Shown here: positions 34,873 through 43,500 of the stretch, one piece after another
How the letters are laid out: each line of letters starts with the position of its first letter
How positions within the stretch are numbered: the first letter of the stretch is position 1
Assembly: GCF_004005475.1 (NCBI RefSeq)
Contig: NZ_RZTZ01000011.1
Coordinates: 86,711 to 150,710, forward strand
Origin: Niallia taxi
GTDB taxonomy: Bacteria > Bacillota > Bacilli > Bacillales > Cytobacillaceae
Length of the DNA stretch: 64,000 nt
Reading direction: 5' to 3'
Made by a program: the position numbers and the translations under genes
Notes under the pieces: generated by a model
What the model was told of the DNA's origin: nothing
The model's database searches: none
What the model saw: the letters and a program-made list of their open reading frames with translations, nothing else

Positions 34873-35690
34873 GCTCTCACCCCCAAATACGCAAGTGCAT
34901 TCTCTAATGGTTTAACAGGATCCGTAATATATCTGCTGCCAACCAGTTCTAGGGTCAAAAACCCTTGATAATCATGGTCGTTGATTTCATGTAAATACTG
35001 AATTAACGGTAAATTACCATCACCAGGAGCGAGATGACCGGAATCAACGAAATGAAGATGTCGTAAATCCTTGCCCAATTCGCGGAAACACTGATCAAGG
35101 GTTTCGCCTGCAGCCGCCATTGGAGCTGTATCAATGACAGCTTGTAAATGAGCAGAGTCTACCTCCCTTAACATCCTTTTTAAGTCTGTTGAATGATGAA
35201 TCAGATTAGACTCTTTTAGTTCCAAGGCTTCAAGAACGGCGGTAATATCCAGTTCTTGCGCCTTTTTCGCAATTGTCTCAAGAGAGTCTCTTGCCCTTTT
35301 CCATGCTTCCTCTACAGGCTCATTATAATAGCCTTTGCCTGGAACTATTTGCAGCATGCTTGCACCAAGCTCTTTAGTCACTTCAAGACTTTTTATAAAA
35401 TAATTAACACTTCTATTTCTAACACTTTGTTCTTTTGCGGCTATATTAATAGGATAAATACACTGTTCAGGGGTAACGCAAATCAGCTGCAACTGGCACT
35501 TTTCGATTTCCTTCCGGATTTTCCTGACCTCACTCAACGTGACAGCTTCCATATATAAATGTGGTGATGCTGCCCATAATTCAATATTTTTCAAGCCAAG
35601 CCTAACCATAGAATCCAAAAAGAACTCGAATGAGTGCCGCCGGAAATGTTCATTCATACCTGCAAGCTGTGACAGTTCCAATTTCCTCAT
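34869..35690 (-). CDS. FrlC-like sugar epimerase (TIM barrel), copy 2
   Basis: A 273-residue paralogue of the adjacent epimerase: NIELWAASPHLYMEAVTLSEV, LICVTPEQCIYPIN, AVLEALELKESN and DLRHLHFVDSGHLAPGDGNLPL. The ATG at 35690 is used (GGAG 10 bases upstream); the open frame continues far upstream into the kinase gene but with no support. Differences at the substrate loops (W-G-G to W-A-A, P-L-Q-P-F to A-L-E-L-K) suggest the two copies do not share a substrate. Confidence 0.83.
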   Translation of the reverse strand: MRKLELSQLAGMNEHFRRHSFEFFLDSMVRLGLKNIELWAASPHLYMEAVTLSEVRKIRKEIEKCQLQLICVTPEQCIYPINIAAKEQSVRNRSVNYFIKSLEVTKELGASMLQIVPGKGYYNEPVEEAWKRARDSLETIAKKAQELDITAVLEALELKESNLIHHSTDLKRMLREVDSAHLQAVIDTAPMAAAGETLDQCFRELGKDLRHLHFVDSGHLAPGDGNLPLIQYLHEINDHDYQGFLTLELVGSRYITDPVKPLENALAYLGVRA

Positions 35691-35706
35691 TCCTTCATCA
35701 CTCCAT

Positions 35707-36489
35707 TTAATAAGGGTTAAATACCTGTACAACCTTTGCAGCAATGTTTGCACCTGATTGTAAGCATTCCTGAATGCTTTTTCCGTTAACAAGACCATGT
35801 ATATATCCTGCGATAAACGAATCACCGGCGCCAACTGTGTTTACAACAGGAACACGGACAATATCCGCTTCGTAGAAACGGTTGCCATTATAAGCAATGC
35901 TGCCCTTTTCCCCTAATGTAACAATAACCGTCCTTGGGCCAAGCTGATGCGCATCTTTCATGTATGCTTCGATATAAGAGTCTTTTTGATGATAGGAGAA
36001 AAAGGCATAATCGACATTTGGCAAAATTGACTTAACCTCTTCATTTTCAAGCTTCACCGAAAAATCATAAACAATTCGCACACCTGTTTGTTTTATTAGT
36101 GGAAGCTGATGATTTACTTTGCCCCAAAAGGATGTGTGCACGAGATCATGTTCAGCTATGAATTCCATATCACTCTGATTTAGCTTAAAGTTTTCAAGCA
36201 CACCTTCAAAATACTTTGTATGAATTCTTTCTGTGCCTTTTAAAGCCATCTTCGTGATAGCTGTATTTCCTTGTTTTTGCTGAAAAAAGGAGAGGTTGAT
36301 GGTATGTTTTTTCAAAAAGCTAAGCATTTGCTCTCCATAATCATCATCACCTGTCACACTGACAAGGGAAACTGGCACAGCCAATCTGCTTAAATGAACA
36401 GCAACATTGACAGAATTACCAGTCGGACAGCTGATGCCAAGCTCTTCATAATCATCGATACAGTTATCACCAACAGTTACGACCCGCAT
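35707..36489 (-). CDS. frlD: Fructoselysine 6-kinase-like PfkB kinase (FrlD-like)
   Basis: A 260-residue ribokinase-fold kinase. N-terminus V-T-V-G-D-N-C-I-D-D-Y and CPTGNSVNVAVHLSRL match FrlD. KYFEGVLENFKL, HTSFWG and VIVTLGEKGSIAYNG also follow the FrlD pattern. The C-terminal NTVGAGDSFIAGY carries the catalytic Asp. The ATG at 36489 (GGAGGGAG upstream) is chosen over an open extension. Expected reaction: ATP-dependent 6-phosphorylation of fructoselysine or another fructosamine, feeding the FrlB-like deglycase. Confidence 0.87.
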   Translation of the reverse strand: MRVVTVGDNCIDDYEELGISCPTGNSVNVAVHLSRLAVPVSLVSVTGDDDYGEQMLSFLKKHTINLSFFQQKQGNTAITKMALKGTERIHTKYFEGVLENFKLNQSDMEFIAEHDLVHTSFWGKVNHQLPLIKQTGVRIVYDFSVKLENEEVKSILPNVDYAFFSYHQKDSYIEAYMKDAHQLGPRTVIVTLGEKGSIAYNGNRFYEADIVRVPVVNTVGAGDSFIAGYIHGLVNGKSIQECLQSGANIAAKVVQVFNPY

Positions 36490-36499
36490 TATCTCCCTC

Positions 36500-36931
36500 C
36501 TATTCTCCGAGAATATGGACAACAAATTCCCGAAGCAGTGGTCCGTCCATTTCCACAAAATAGATGGTTTGCCGTGAGCCTATCACCATTTCCCCGTCAT
36601 GGAGCGGAAAAAAAGTATCTTTCCCAATTAGAGCAGATCTTAAGTGGGAATAGCCATTAACCGCCATTTGTCCATCTGAGTGCAGGAATCGTGCATGATG
36701 ATAATCATTTACTCGTGGTGCAAGGCGCTCCAGCATCTCAAGCAGGTCCTTTTCTATATCAGGCAACCCTTCATTAACGGTAATGCCACTAGTTGTATGC
36801 TTTGTCATAATATGAACAGTGCCAATAGTTAATCCTGCTGTGGCAACTGCTTCCTTCACGGTATCTGTAATATTAATGATTTCCAGATCATGTTTTGTTT
36901 GCAAGGAAATTGTTTTTACAACTGATTTCAT
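36500..36931 (-). CDS. YjbQ/UPF0047 family protein
   Basis: A 143-residue protein. Family motifs are GTVHIMTKHTTSGITVNEG near residue 40 and a terminal GSRQTIYFVEMDGP. Conserved His residues (TKHTT, DYHHARF, NGYSHLRSAL) form the putative metal site. Its ATG overlaps the stop of the amidohydrolase gene by 4 bases. The family has weak thiamine-phosphate synthase activity in vitro, but its cellular role is unsettled. Its place inside a fructosamine operon is notable. Confidence 0.88.
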   Translation of the reverse strand: MKSVVKTISLQTKHDLEIINITDTVKEAVATAGLTIGTVHIMTKHTTSGITVNEGLPDIEKDLLEMLERLAPRVNDYHHARFLHSDGQMAVNGYSHLRSALIGKDTFFPLHDGEMVIGSRQTIYFVEMDGPLLREFVVHILGE

Positions 36932-37797
36932 CCCTCATACCCCCGATCCAGATCCAGTAATACAGCCGCATTATCATGAAAAATATTCGCTTCAAGCTTA
37001 GGATTTAACTGCAAATCCTGTACAGCCCAAACAAGCCTTTTAGGATCAACTCTTGGTGAATTAGAACCAAAAACAATCTGCTTGGCAAGGCTTCGCTTTA
37101 TATTGTTAAGACCAATCTTCTGCTCAAGCACCTGTCTAACAGAGTCAGATGGAGTACCGCTGAAAAGGATAGATGTATCAAAATAAACATTTTTGTATTT
37201 AACTCCTAGCATAAAGGCTTCAGATACCCATGGCCACGCAAATTGAGCAATGATTACCTTTAAGGCTGGAAAATCTTGAATGACTTTTTCAAGCATTAGC
37301 GGGTGTGCCAATGCTGCTTGACCTATTGGTGATAAGCTCATACCACAGTGAAAAAAGATCGGTATGTCTAGTTCACAGCAAAGCTGATAGATTGGATAAG
37401 CATAATCTTTGTTGTTTATATCAAATTGTTGTAGGGAAGGATCTAATTTCAGTCCTTTTAGTCCATATTCTTTGATTGATTTTTCAAGCTCCACTAATGC
37501 ATTAGGATTCTTTGGGTCGACGGAAGCGAAACCAATAAAGCGAGAGTTTTTTTCCACTAACCAGGAAATTTGTTCATTTGTGACGAGCTTACAGCCATGT
37601 GCAGTGGTGCAATCAATTGGCATTATAACCGCCTTTTCAATGCCGGCCGCATCAAGCTGATACATATGTGACGCCAGTGAGTGCGGTGAACTGTAAACAC
37701 CATAAACATCCTTAACGTATTTTTCCAGTGCTGGGTCTTGATCAACGATTTCCTTTATATGCAGCGGGTGCTGATGAATATCAATCAGAATAATCAC
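36928..37797 (-). CDS. Amidohydrolase-related (ACMSD-like) metal-dependent hydrolase
   Basis: A 289-residue TIM-barrel hydrolase. The N-terminal metal motif H-x-H is in IDIHQHPLH. A Lys in GLKGLKLDPS, His in IFFHCGMSL and Asp/Ser in VFGSNSPRVD occupy the usual ligand positions; the Q-F-A-W region carries no His. The start is a GTG with a poorly spaced AAAGG, so it is somewhat uncertain. It is probably cotranscribed with the deglycase after a 9-bp hairpin. It could cleave an amide, lactone or carboxylate in an Amadori-derived compound; the substrate is unknown. Confidence 0.8.
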   Translation of the reverse strand: MIILIDIHQHPLHIKEIVDQDPALEKYVKDVYGVYSSPHSLASHMYQLDAAGIEKAVIMPIDCTTAHGCKLVTNEQISWLVEKNSRFIGFASVDPKNPNALVELEKSIKEYGLKGLKLDPSLQQFDINNKDYAYPIYQLCCELDIPIFFHCGMSLSPIGQAALAHPLMLEKVIQDFPALKVIIAQFAWPWVSEAFMLGVKYKNVYFDTSILFSGTPSDSVRQVLEQKIGLNNIKRSLAKQIVFGSNSPRVDPKRLVWAVQDLQLNPKLEANIFHDNAAVLLDLDRGYEG

Positions 37798-37822
37798 TAC
37801 CTTTAATTAGAATGGTGTGCTA

Positions 37823-37847
37823 AAGGAGTATGTTAAGAATACTCCTT
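37823..37847 (-). other. Perfect 9-bp intergenic hairpin after the deglycase gene
   Basis: AAGGAGTAT / ATACTCCTT with 7-nt loop, no T-run. It probably stabilises the deglycase mRNA or attenuates the downstream genes. Confidence 0.5.
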
Positions 37848-37858
37848 CTGCATTACTA

Positions 37859-38872
37859 TTAGTAAGCAAGTGTTCTGTAATATCTTCTCTTATCCAATGA
37901 ATGACCGCGCTTATTCTCTAAATGAATACTCACACGTTGTAAAGCAGTTGCTAGGACGAGCGGTGCTAAATACTTTCTGAATTCCGTGCTAATACCCTCA
38001 AGAACATAGTCTTTTGTATCAAAAATCGTTAGCTTTTTCGTAAAGTCATTCGCAAAATTCTCGACACGATCCATTAATGGACGAGTCTCATCCTCCGATT
38101 TTAAAAGGATCATACTCATATTTTCATCAACAATCTCGATTGTGCCATGGAAAAACTCTGCAGCATGTATCGCCTTTGTCGGAATCCATTGCATTTCCTC
38201 CAGCACACACATGGAATAAGCATATGTTCTGCCCCATGCAGTGCCAGAGCCGACAAGCATATGATACGTTTCATCCTTATATTTATTGGCAAATTCCTCT
38301 GCCTTTTTATCACTGTCTTGTTTTACTTGGACTAATTGATTTGGTATTGCTTCTAATTGGGAGATAAATCTTTCATAGTCTTGAAATTCGCCGTTGTTAT
38401 GAATCAAGCGGAAAATAACGATATACATTTGCAGATTAATAGAATCTGCCGCAAAATCATTTTCAGCATAGTTAGCAATTGGATAGTCAACGATATTCGC
38501 TAAAGCAGTTCCCATTTCACCAACTAAGCCAAGCGTTGTTGCTCCTCTTTGCTTACAGAATTCCGCTGCAGCAACTGTTTCTGCAGTTGTCCCAGATAAC
38601 GATGACAAAATAACAAGCGAATCCTCGCCAAATTGCTTATGGTTTTGCAGCATAAACTCAGAAGCGATCTCCGCGTATGTTGGAATCGTCGAAATCGAAT
38701 TTAGCATATACTCAAATGGATACATAATCGCAATCGAACCGCCAGAGCCAAGCAAAAAGATATTTTTAAATTTTTTCTTGGAGATTTCATCGACCTTTGC
38801 TTCAATTTCTCCTCTTAATCCCACTGCCCCTAATGTGACTTTCAAGTAGTTTTCCTTATTAAATTTTAACAA
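37859..38872 (-). CDS. frlB: Fructosamine 6-phosphate deglycase (FrlB-like SIS protein)
   Basis: A 337-residue protein with two SIS domains. The first contains FLLGSGGSIAI and LSSLSGTTAETVAAA (phosphosugar-binding Ser/Thr). The second contains MLVGSGTAWGRTYAYSMCVLEEMQW and HAAEFFHGTIEIVDE, the FrlB/GlmS-like active-site Glu-His region. It ends KRGHSLDKRRYYRTLAY as in FrlB. The start is TTG with AAGGAG 10 bases upstream. Expected reaction: hydrolysis of fructoselysine 6-phosphate or related compounds to glucose 6-phosphate and the amino acid. It is first in its operon. Confidence 0.9.
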   Translation of the reverse strand: MLKFNKENYLKVTLGAVGLRGEIEAKVDEISKKKFKNIFLLGSGGSIAIMYPFEYMLNSISTIPTYAEIASEFMLQNHKQFGEDSLVILSSLSGTTAETVAAAEFCKQRGATTLGLVGEMGTALANIVDYPIANYAENDFAADSINLQMYIVIFRLIHNNGEFQDYERFISQLEAIPNQLVQVKQDSDKKAEEFANKYKDETYHMLVGSGTAWGRTYAYSMCVLEEMQWIPTKAIHAAEFFHGTIEIVDENMSMILLKSEDETRPLMDRVENFANDFTKKLTIFDTKDYVLEGISTEFRKYLAPLVLATALQRVSIHLENKRGHSLDKRRYYRTLAY

Positions 38873-38901
38873 TGGTAATCACTCCTTATCAGATTGTCAT
38901 C

Positions 38902-38915
38902 CTGGTATATACCAG
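38902..38915. promoter_or_regulatory. Palindromic operator, FrlR-type site 2 (deglycase promoter-proximal)
   Basis: CTGGTATATACCAG, a perfect palindrome 30 bases upstream of the deglycase start. It is close enough to overlap the transcription start or early leader. Confidence 0.7.
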
Positions 38916-39103
38916 TATTTAGGAAAATAATTTTGTGTTGTTGCAGATGATAATGGTACGGGATAAATCTTCGGAACGTGCTTTGATGGCTGTAACGGAA
39001 GAAGGTAAAAACTCTTGTTGAAAAGTTTCGTAATGTGGTAATTTGTTCCTTGTGTAACAGTATTCCTTTAAGTAACAAATAGATGATGTTAATTCTTTAC
39101 TGA

Positions 39104-39117
39104 TTGGTATATACCAA
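39104..39117. promoter_or_regulatory. Palindromic operator, FrlR-type site 3
   Basis: TTGGTATATACCAA, identical to site 1. It forms a pair with site 4, 27 bases centre to centre, that brackets a minus-strand TTGACA (39124-39129). Confidence 0.7.
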
Positions 39118-39130
39118 AATAATTGTCAAT

Positions 39131-39144
39131 ATGGTATATACCAA
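39131..39144. promoter_or_regulatory. Palindromic operator, FrlR-type site 4
   Basis: ATGGTATATACCAA with a perfect TGGTATATACCA core. It is the second of the pair with site 3, between the deglycase operon and the MocR-type gene. Confidence 0.68.
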
Positions 39145-39219
39145 GATTTACTTTGATATTAACACAGTCTATTATTTTGTACAATATTCTAAATTATATT
39201 TATTTTTCGACAAATCTTC

Positions 39220-40632
39220 TCAACTATTAAATATTCGATATAACCGCTCTACTGCTTCGACAACCTTGTCTTCCTTCACATTGGCAAAGCCTAATACCAG
39301 CTTAATCCCTTTCTCCTTCGTACAGATGTCCTTTAACAAGAAACGTTTCATACTATAAATCTCAAGCTTTTCTTTCACTGCTCTTTCCTCTATTTCCTGA
39401 TAGCTTTTTTCTGAATGAACATGAGCAAGAAAATGCAAGCCTGCAGGTACAGCGTCTACTTCGATTTTATGAGAAAACCTTTTATTAAGCTCTGTGATTA
39501 ACAGCTTTCTGCGCGTTTCATAGTGGTGGTTCATCTTCTTCACATGTTTTGCATAATTCCCACTTTCTATAAAATAATGCAAGGTGTAAAGCATTAAAGA
39601 ATTACTGTACTGGATGAAATTAGTGTAATATTGCCGATATTTCCTTAACAATTCAGGAGGTAAAACCATATAGCTGATCCGCAGTCCAGGCAGCACTGTT
39701 TTTGAAAAGGTTCCCATGTAAATAACGCGATGATTTCGATCTAAGCTCTGTAAGGAAGGAATATTATCTGTTTCATATTTAAATTCACTGTCATAGTCAT
39801 CCTCCACAATATATCTATCATCCCCTTTTGCTGCCCAGTTCAACAGCTCGATTCTTCTAGAAATTGGCATGATTTTACCTGTAGGAAATTGATGGGACGG
39901 TGTCACAAATACAATATTGGCATTTGCAGCTTCTATATCTGTCAGTTTGATTCCTTGGTCATCTAAGGATATCGGCTCAACAGCAAAATTCATTTTTTTT
40001 AGCAGCTCGAAAAAGCGGGCATACCCTGGATTTTCTAATGCGATGACAGAATTGTGGTTCATACATTCCATCAATTGACCAACCAATAATTGTGTACCTG
40101 CTCCAATTACGATTTGTTCTGGTTCACAATTAACGCCACGGGTAATAGCAATCATGCGACAAATTGACTCCCTCACTTCATATGGTCCTTGGCTGTAAGT
40201 CATTTCAGATAGCTCTCTTGGATAAGAGTAAATCGCTTTTTCCTGACACTTAAGCCATTCCTTAAATGGAAAATAAGAAATATCAGAAGCCATATGTGAA
40301 AGGGACAGCCACCCTTCTCTATTTACTGGTTTTTCTCTTAAGTCATCAGGCAGTTTATCTGTACCCCCGCTATCTTGTTGTACAAATTCTGTTATGTTTT
40401 CTACAAAATAGCCTTTTCGTTCCTGTGTGTAAATATAACCTTCTGCCAACAGCTGTTCATAGCCAATCTTGACAGAATTAATACTAACATCCAAGCCTTC
40501 CGCTAATGCTCTTTTCGATGGCAATTTTTCATGTGCCTTCAGTTTACCATTGAGAATATTATCTTTAATTCCTTCGTAAATTTGCTGGTAAATAAAATTG
40601 GTATCTCGTTGTTTATCAATTAATAGGAACAT
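39220..40632 (-). CDS. MocR/GabR-type PLP-dependent regulator
   Basis: A 470-residue fusion. The N-terminal GntR winged helix (IYQQIYEGIKDNILNGKLKAHEKLPSKRALAEGLDVSINSVKIGYEQLLAEGYI) is joined to a fold-type-I aminotransferase-like domain. PLP-binding Lys is in MGTFSKTVLPGLRISYMVLP, and VIGAGTQLL and VEDDYDSEF are the other cofactor motifs. The ribosome site is GGGAGGAG. It is divergent from GABA aminotransferase and succinate-semialdehyde dehydrogenase genes, exactly as B. subtilis gabR. It is probably the GABA-responsive activator of that pair. Confidence 0.9.
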   Translation of the reverse strand: MFLLIDKQRDTNFIYQQIYEGIKDNILNGKLKAHEKLPSKRALAEGLDVSINSVKIGYEQLLAEGYIYTQERKGYFVENITEFVQQDSGGTDKLPDDLREKPVNREGWLSLSHMASDISYFPFKEWLKCQEKAIYSYPRELSEMTYSQGPYEVRESICRMIAITRGVNCEPEQIVIGAGTQLLVGQLMECMNHNSVIALENPGYARFFELLKKMNFAVEPISLDDQGIKLTDIEAANANIVFVTPSHQFPTGKIMPISRRIELLNWAAKGDDRYIVEDDYDSEFKYETDNIPSLQSLDRNHRVIYMGTFSKTVLPGLRISYMVLPPELLRKYRQYYTNFIQYSNSLMLYTLHYFIESGNYAKHVKKMNHHYETRRKLLITELNKRFSHKIEVDAVPAGLHFLAHVHSEKSYQEIEERAVKEKLEIYSMKRFLLKDICTKEKGIKLVLGFANVKEDKVVEAVERLYRIFNS

Positions 40633-40643
40633 ACTCTCCTCCC

Positions 40644-40657
40644 ATCTGGTACCAGAT
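40644..40657. promoter_or_regulatory. Palindrome in the gabR-type/gabT divergent region
   Basis: ATCTGGTACCAGAT, a perfect 14-bp palindrome 11 bases upstream of the MocR gene start. It is followed by further ATCTG-containing direct repeats and a minus-strand TATAAT at 40681-40686. It is a probable autoregulatory operator. Confidence 0.5.
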
Positions 40658-40738
40658 TTTTTTCAGATTTGGTGCTTTTTATTATATCAGATTATTGCCA
40701 TAATTCTCTCGTAATCTATCGACAAGGGAGAGACTAAG

Positions 40739-42040
40739 ATGCCAACCTCTTATTCACAAACAGCACAATTACAGGAAAAAAGAGCAAAATACGTGCCGAA
40801 GGGTGTCAGTAACGGCAATTTAAATTTTGTCAAAGCTGCCAAAGGAGCAACGGTAACAGATATTGATAATAGAGAATGGATTGATTTTGCCGGTGCTATC
40901 GGAACATTAAACGTAGGCCACAGTCACCCGAAAGTAACGGCTGCTGTTAAAAGCCAGGTAGAAAAGTTTTTACACCCTGGCTTTAACGTCATGATGTACG
41001 AGGGCTATATTAATCTTGCAGAAAAACTATGCCAAATTACTCCTGGAGATTTTGAAAAACAAGCGATTTTCTTTAATTCTGGAGCAGAAGCGGTTGAAAA
41101 TGCGATTAAGATTGCGCGCCGCTATACGAATAGACCTGCAGTCGTTTCGTTTGTACGAGGGTATCACGGCCGCACTAATTTAACTATGGGCATGACAAGT
41201 AAGGTGAAGCCATACAAGTTCGGGTTTGGTCCCTTCGCTCCCGAAATCTATCAAGCTCCTTTTCCATATATGTATCATAAACCAGCTGGAATGACAGATG
41301 AGGAATATGTAGATCAGGTTATTCGAGACTTTGAGGATTTTTTTATCGCAACAGTTGCGCCAGAAATGGTCGCTTGTATTGTGATGGAACCAGTACAAGG
41401 TGAAGGCGGATTTGTGATCCCTCCAAAGAAATTTGTCCAAGCAGTGAAGCAATTCTGTGAGTCACACGGAATTGTATTTGTGGCAGATGAAATTCAAACT
41501 GGCTTTGGCCGTACTGGCAAATTATTTGCGATCGAGCATTTTGACGTAATTCCTGACTTAATCACCGTATCCAAATCACTAGCCGCTGGTCTGCCATTAA
41601 GCGGTGTTGTCGGTAAAACAGACATCTTAAATGTTGCGGATCCTGGCGAGCTTGGTGGCACTTATGCAGGCAGTCCAGTTGCATGTGCGGCAGCATTAGC
41701 GGTTATAGATATTGTAGCAGAAGAAAATTTGGCAGCAAAAGCGGAAATCATCGGGCAAGCCATTGAAGCAAAATTGCAGACGCTTCGTACAAGGCATGAC
41801 TTTATTGGCGATATCCGCCGCTTAGGAGCAATGGTTGCTTGTGAGATTGTAGAGGGACAGGGAAACAAAAAACCAAACAAAATAAAAACAGCACAAATCA
41901 CAAAATTTGCAAATGAAAATGGATTACTACTTCTTTCAGCAGGCCTTAAAAGTAATGTCATTCGCTTCTTAGCTCCACTTGTTATTACAGATGAAGAGCT
42001 GGCAACGGGATTAGCAATTCTTGAAAAAGCTTTTGAATAA
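40739..42040 (+). CDS. gabT: 4-aminobutyrate aminotransferase
   Basis: A 433-residue class-III PLP aminotransferase. NSGAEAVENAIKIAR and FVRGYHGRTNLTMGMTSKVKPYK are typical of GABA transaminases. The Asp-Glu-Ile-Gln motif is in FVADEIQTGFGRTGK and the PLP Lys is in VSKSLAAGLPLSGV. Transfers the GABA amino group to 2-oxoglutarate, giving succinate semialdehyde. The ribosome site is AAGGGAGAG. It is followed 13 bases later by the dehydrogenase that oxidises the product. Confidence 0.93.
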   Translation: MPTSYSQTAQLQEKRAKYVPKGVSNGNLNFVKAAKGATVTDIDNREWIDFAGAIGTLNVGHSHPKVTAAVKSQVEKFLHPGFNVMMYEGYINLAEKLCQITPGDFEKQAIFFNSGAEAVENAIKIARRYTNRPAVVSFVRGYHGRTNLTMGMTSKVKPYKFGFGPFAPEIYQAPFPYMYHKPAGMTDEEYVDQVIRDFEDFFIATVAPEMVACIVMEPVQGEGGFVIPPKKFVQAVKQFCESHGIVFVADEIQTGFGRTGKLFAIEHFDVIPDLITVSKSLAAGLPLSGVVGKTDILNVADPGELGGTYAGSPVACAAALAVIDIVAEENLAAKAEIIGQAIEAKLQTLRTRHDFIGDIRRLGAMVACEIVEGQGNKKPNKIKTAQITKFANENGLLLLSAGLKSNVIRFLAPLVITDEELATGLAILEKAFE

Positions 42041-42053
42041 GGGTGGGATATAG

Positions 42054-43445
42054 ATGACTAATCTAATAGAAGTAAAAAATCCGGCGACAGGTCAAGTTAT
42101 TCAAGCGATTCCTATTAATACAAAGGAGGAAATTAAACAAGCCATTAAAAACGGCCATGAAAGCTTTAAAAAATGGGCAGGAATCCATGCTCACGAGCGC
42201 TCCCGTTTGCTAAAAAATTGGGCACAAATCATACAAACGCATAAAGCAGAAATAGCTGAAGTTATGACATTAGAAAACGGCAAGCCTTTGGCAGAATCAC
42301 TCGGAGAAGTCGATTATGCAACAAGCTATATTGACTGGTATGCAGAGGAAGCAAAACGCATTTACGGAAGAACGGTACCTGCAACCTCTGAAACAAAAAG
42401 GATTGTTGTAACAAAACAGCCAATCGGCTTAGTTGCTGCCATAACACCATGGAACTTCCCTGCGGCGATGATGACGAGAAAAGCTGCACCAGCATTGGCT
42501 GCAGGCTGTCCATTTATTGTCAAACCAGCTCCCGAGACACCGTTAACAACGATGAGGTTAATCGAGCTTGCACACGAAGCTGGTATTCCTGTTGATGTCA
42601 TTCAATATGTAAATGGTGATGGGCCTGAAATTGGTGAATTGTTTACTAGCAGTGAGTATATCCGTAAAATTACGTTTACAGGGTCGACACCTGTTGGGAA
42701 GCAGCTAATGAAAAACAGTGCTGATACTGTCAAACATATGACGATGGAATTAGGCGGCCATGCCCCACTCATTGTTGCTGAGGATGCAGATCTCGAATTT
42801 GCTGTGCAGCAGACAATGCTGACAAAATTCCGCAATGCCGGTCAAACATGTGTATGTGCGAACAGAATTATTGTTCATGAAAGTATTGCCGAGGCTTTCT
42901 CAACAAAGCTTGCAGAAGCAGTCAATAAATTAAAGGTTGGTAATGGCCTTGATGAAGCTACACAGATAGGACCCATCATTAACGAAAAAGGCTATAACAA
43001 AATAGTCAAGCAAATCAATGATGCCCTTGCTAAAGGGGCAGTCGCTCTTGCAGGAAATCATTATACCGCAAATACAGAATACGGTTATTACTTTGTTCAT
43101 CCAACTGTATTAACAAACGTAAGCCTTGATATGACCATTATGCAGGAGGAAACATTTGGACCAGTTGCACCAATTATTACGTTTAATTCTTTGGAGGAAG
43201 CAGTCAAAATCGCGAATGGCACACCTTATGGTTTAGCTGCTTACTTCTTTACAAATAACTATAAAACAGGCATCTATTTGAGCGAAAATCTTGATTTTGG
43301 GATTGTTGGCTGGAATGATGGTGCACCATCTGGAGCTCATATTCCGTTTGGAGGCATGAAGGAAAGCGGGATTGGCCGTGAAGGCGGCGTGGAAGGAATG
43401 GAACCGTATTTAGAGACAAAGTATTTATCCATTGGCAATTTGTAA
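42054..43445 (+). CDS. gabD: Succinate-semialdehyde dehydrogenase
   Basis: A 463-residue aldehyde dehydrogenase. Cofactor motif [22 protein letters not shown], general-base Glu in [11 protein letters not shown], catalytic Cys in [11 protein letters not shown], and [12 protein letters not shown] typical of the SSADH group. Oxidises succinate semialdehyde to succinate, completing the GABA shunt with the preceding gene. It is at the short end of the family's usual 470-490 residues, mainly at the N-terminus. Preceded by AAGGGTGGG. Confidence 0.92.
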   Translation: MTNLIEVKNPATGQVIQAIPINTKEEIKQAIKNGHESFKKWAGIHAHERSRLLKNWAQIIQTHKAEIAEVMTLENGKPLAESLGEVDYATSYIDWYAEEAKRIYGRTVPATSETKRIVVTKQPIGLVAAITPWNFPAAMMTRKAAPALAAGCPFIVKPAPETPLTTMRLIELAHEAGIPVDVIQYVNGDGPEIGELFTSSEYIRKITFTGSTPVGKQLMKNSADTVKHMTMELGGHAPLIVAEDADLEFAVQQTMLTKFRNAGQTCVCANRIIVHESIAEAFSTKLAEAVNKLKVGNGLDEATQIGPIINEKGYNKIVKQINDALAKGAVALAGNHYTANTEYGYYFVHPTVLTNVSLDMTIMQEETFGPVAPIITFNSLEEAVKIANGTPYGLAAYFFTNNYKTGIYLSENLDFGIVGWNDGAPSGAHIPFGGMKESGIGREGGVEGMEPYLETKYLSIGNL

Positions 43446-43451
43446 GTAATT

Positions 43452-43500
43452 ATGATAAAAGGCTTGAGCTATTGGATAGCTCAAGCCTTTTATCATTTTT
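43452..43500. terminator. Very strong bidirectional terminator
   Basis: A perfect 21-bp stem (43452-43472 with 43476-43496) and a 3-nt loop, flanked by T and A runs. It separates gabD from the convergent racemase operon. Confidence 0.92.
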
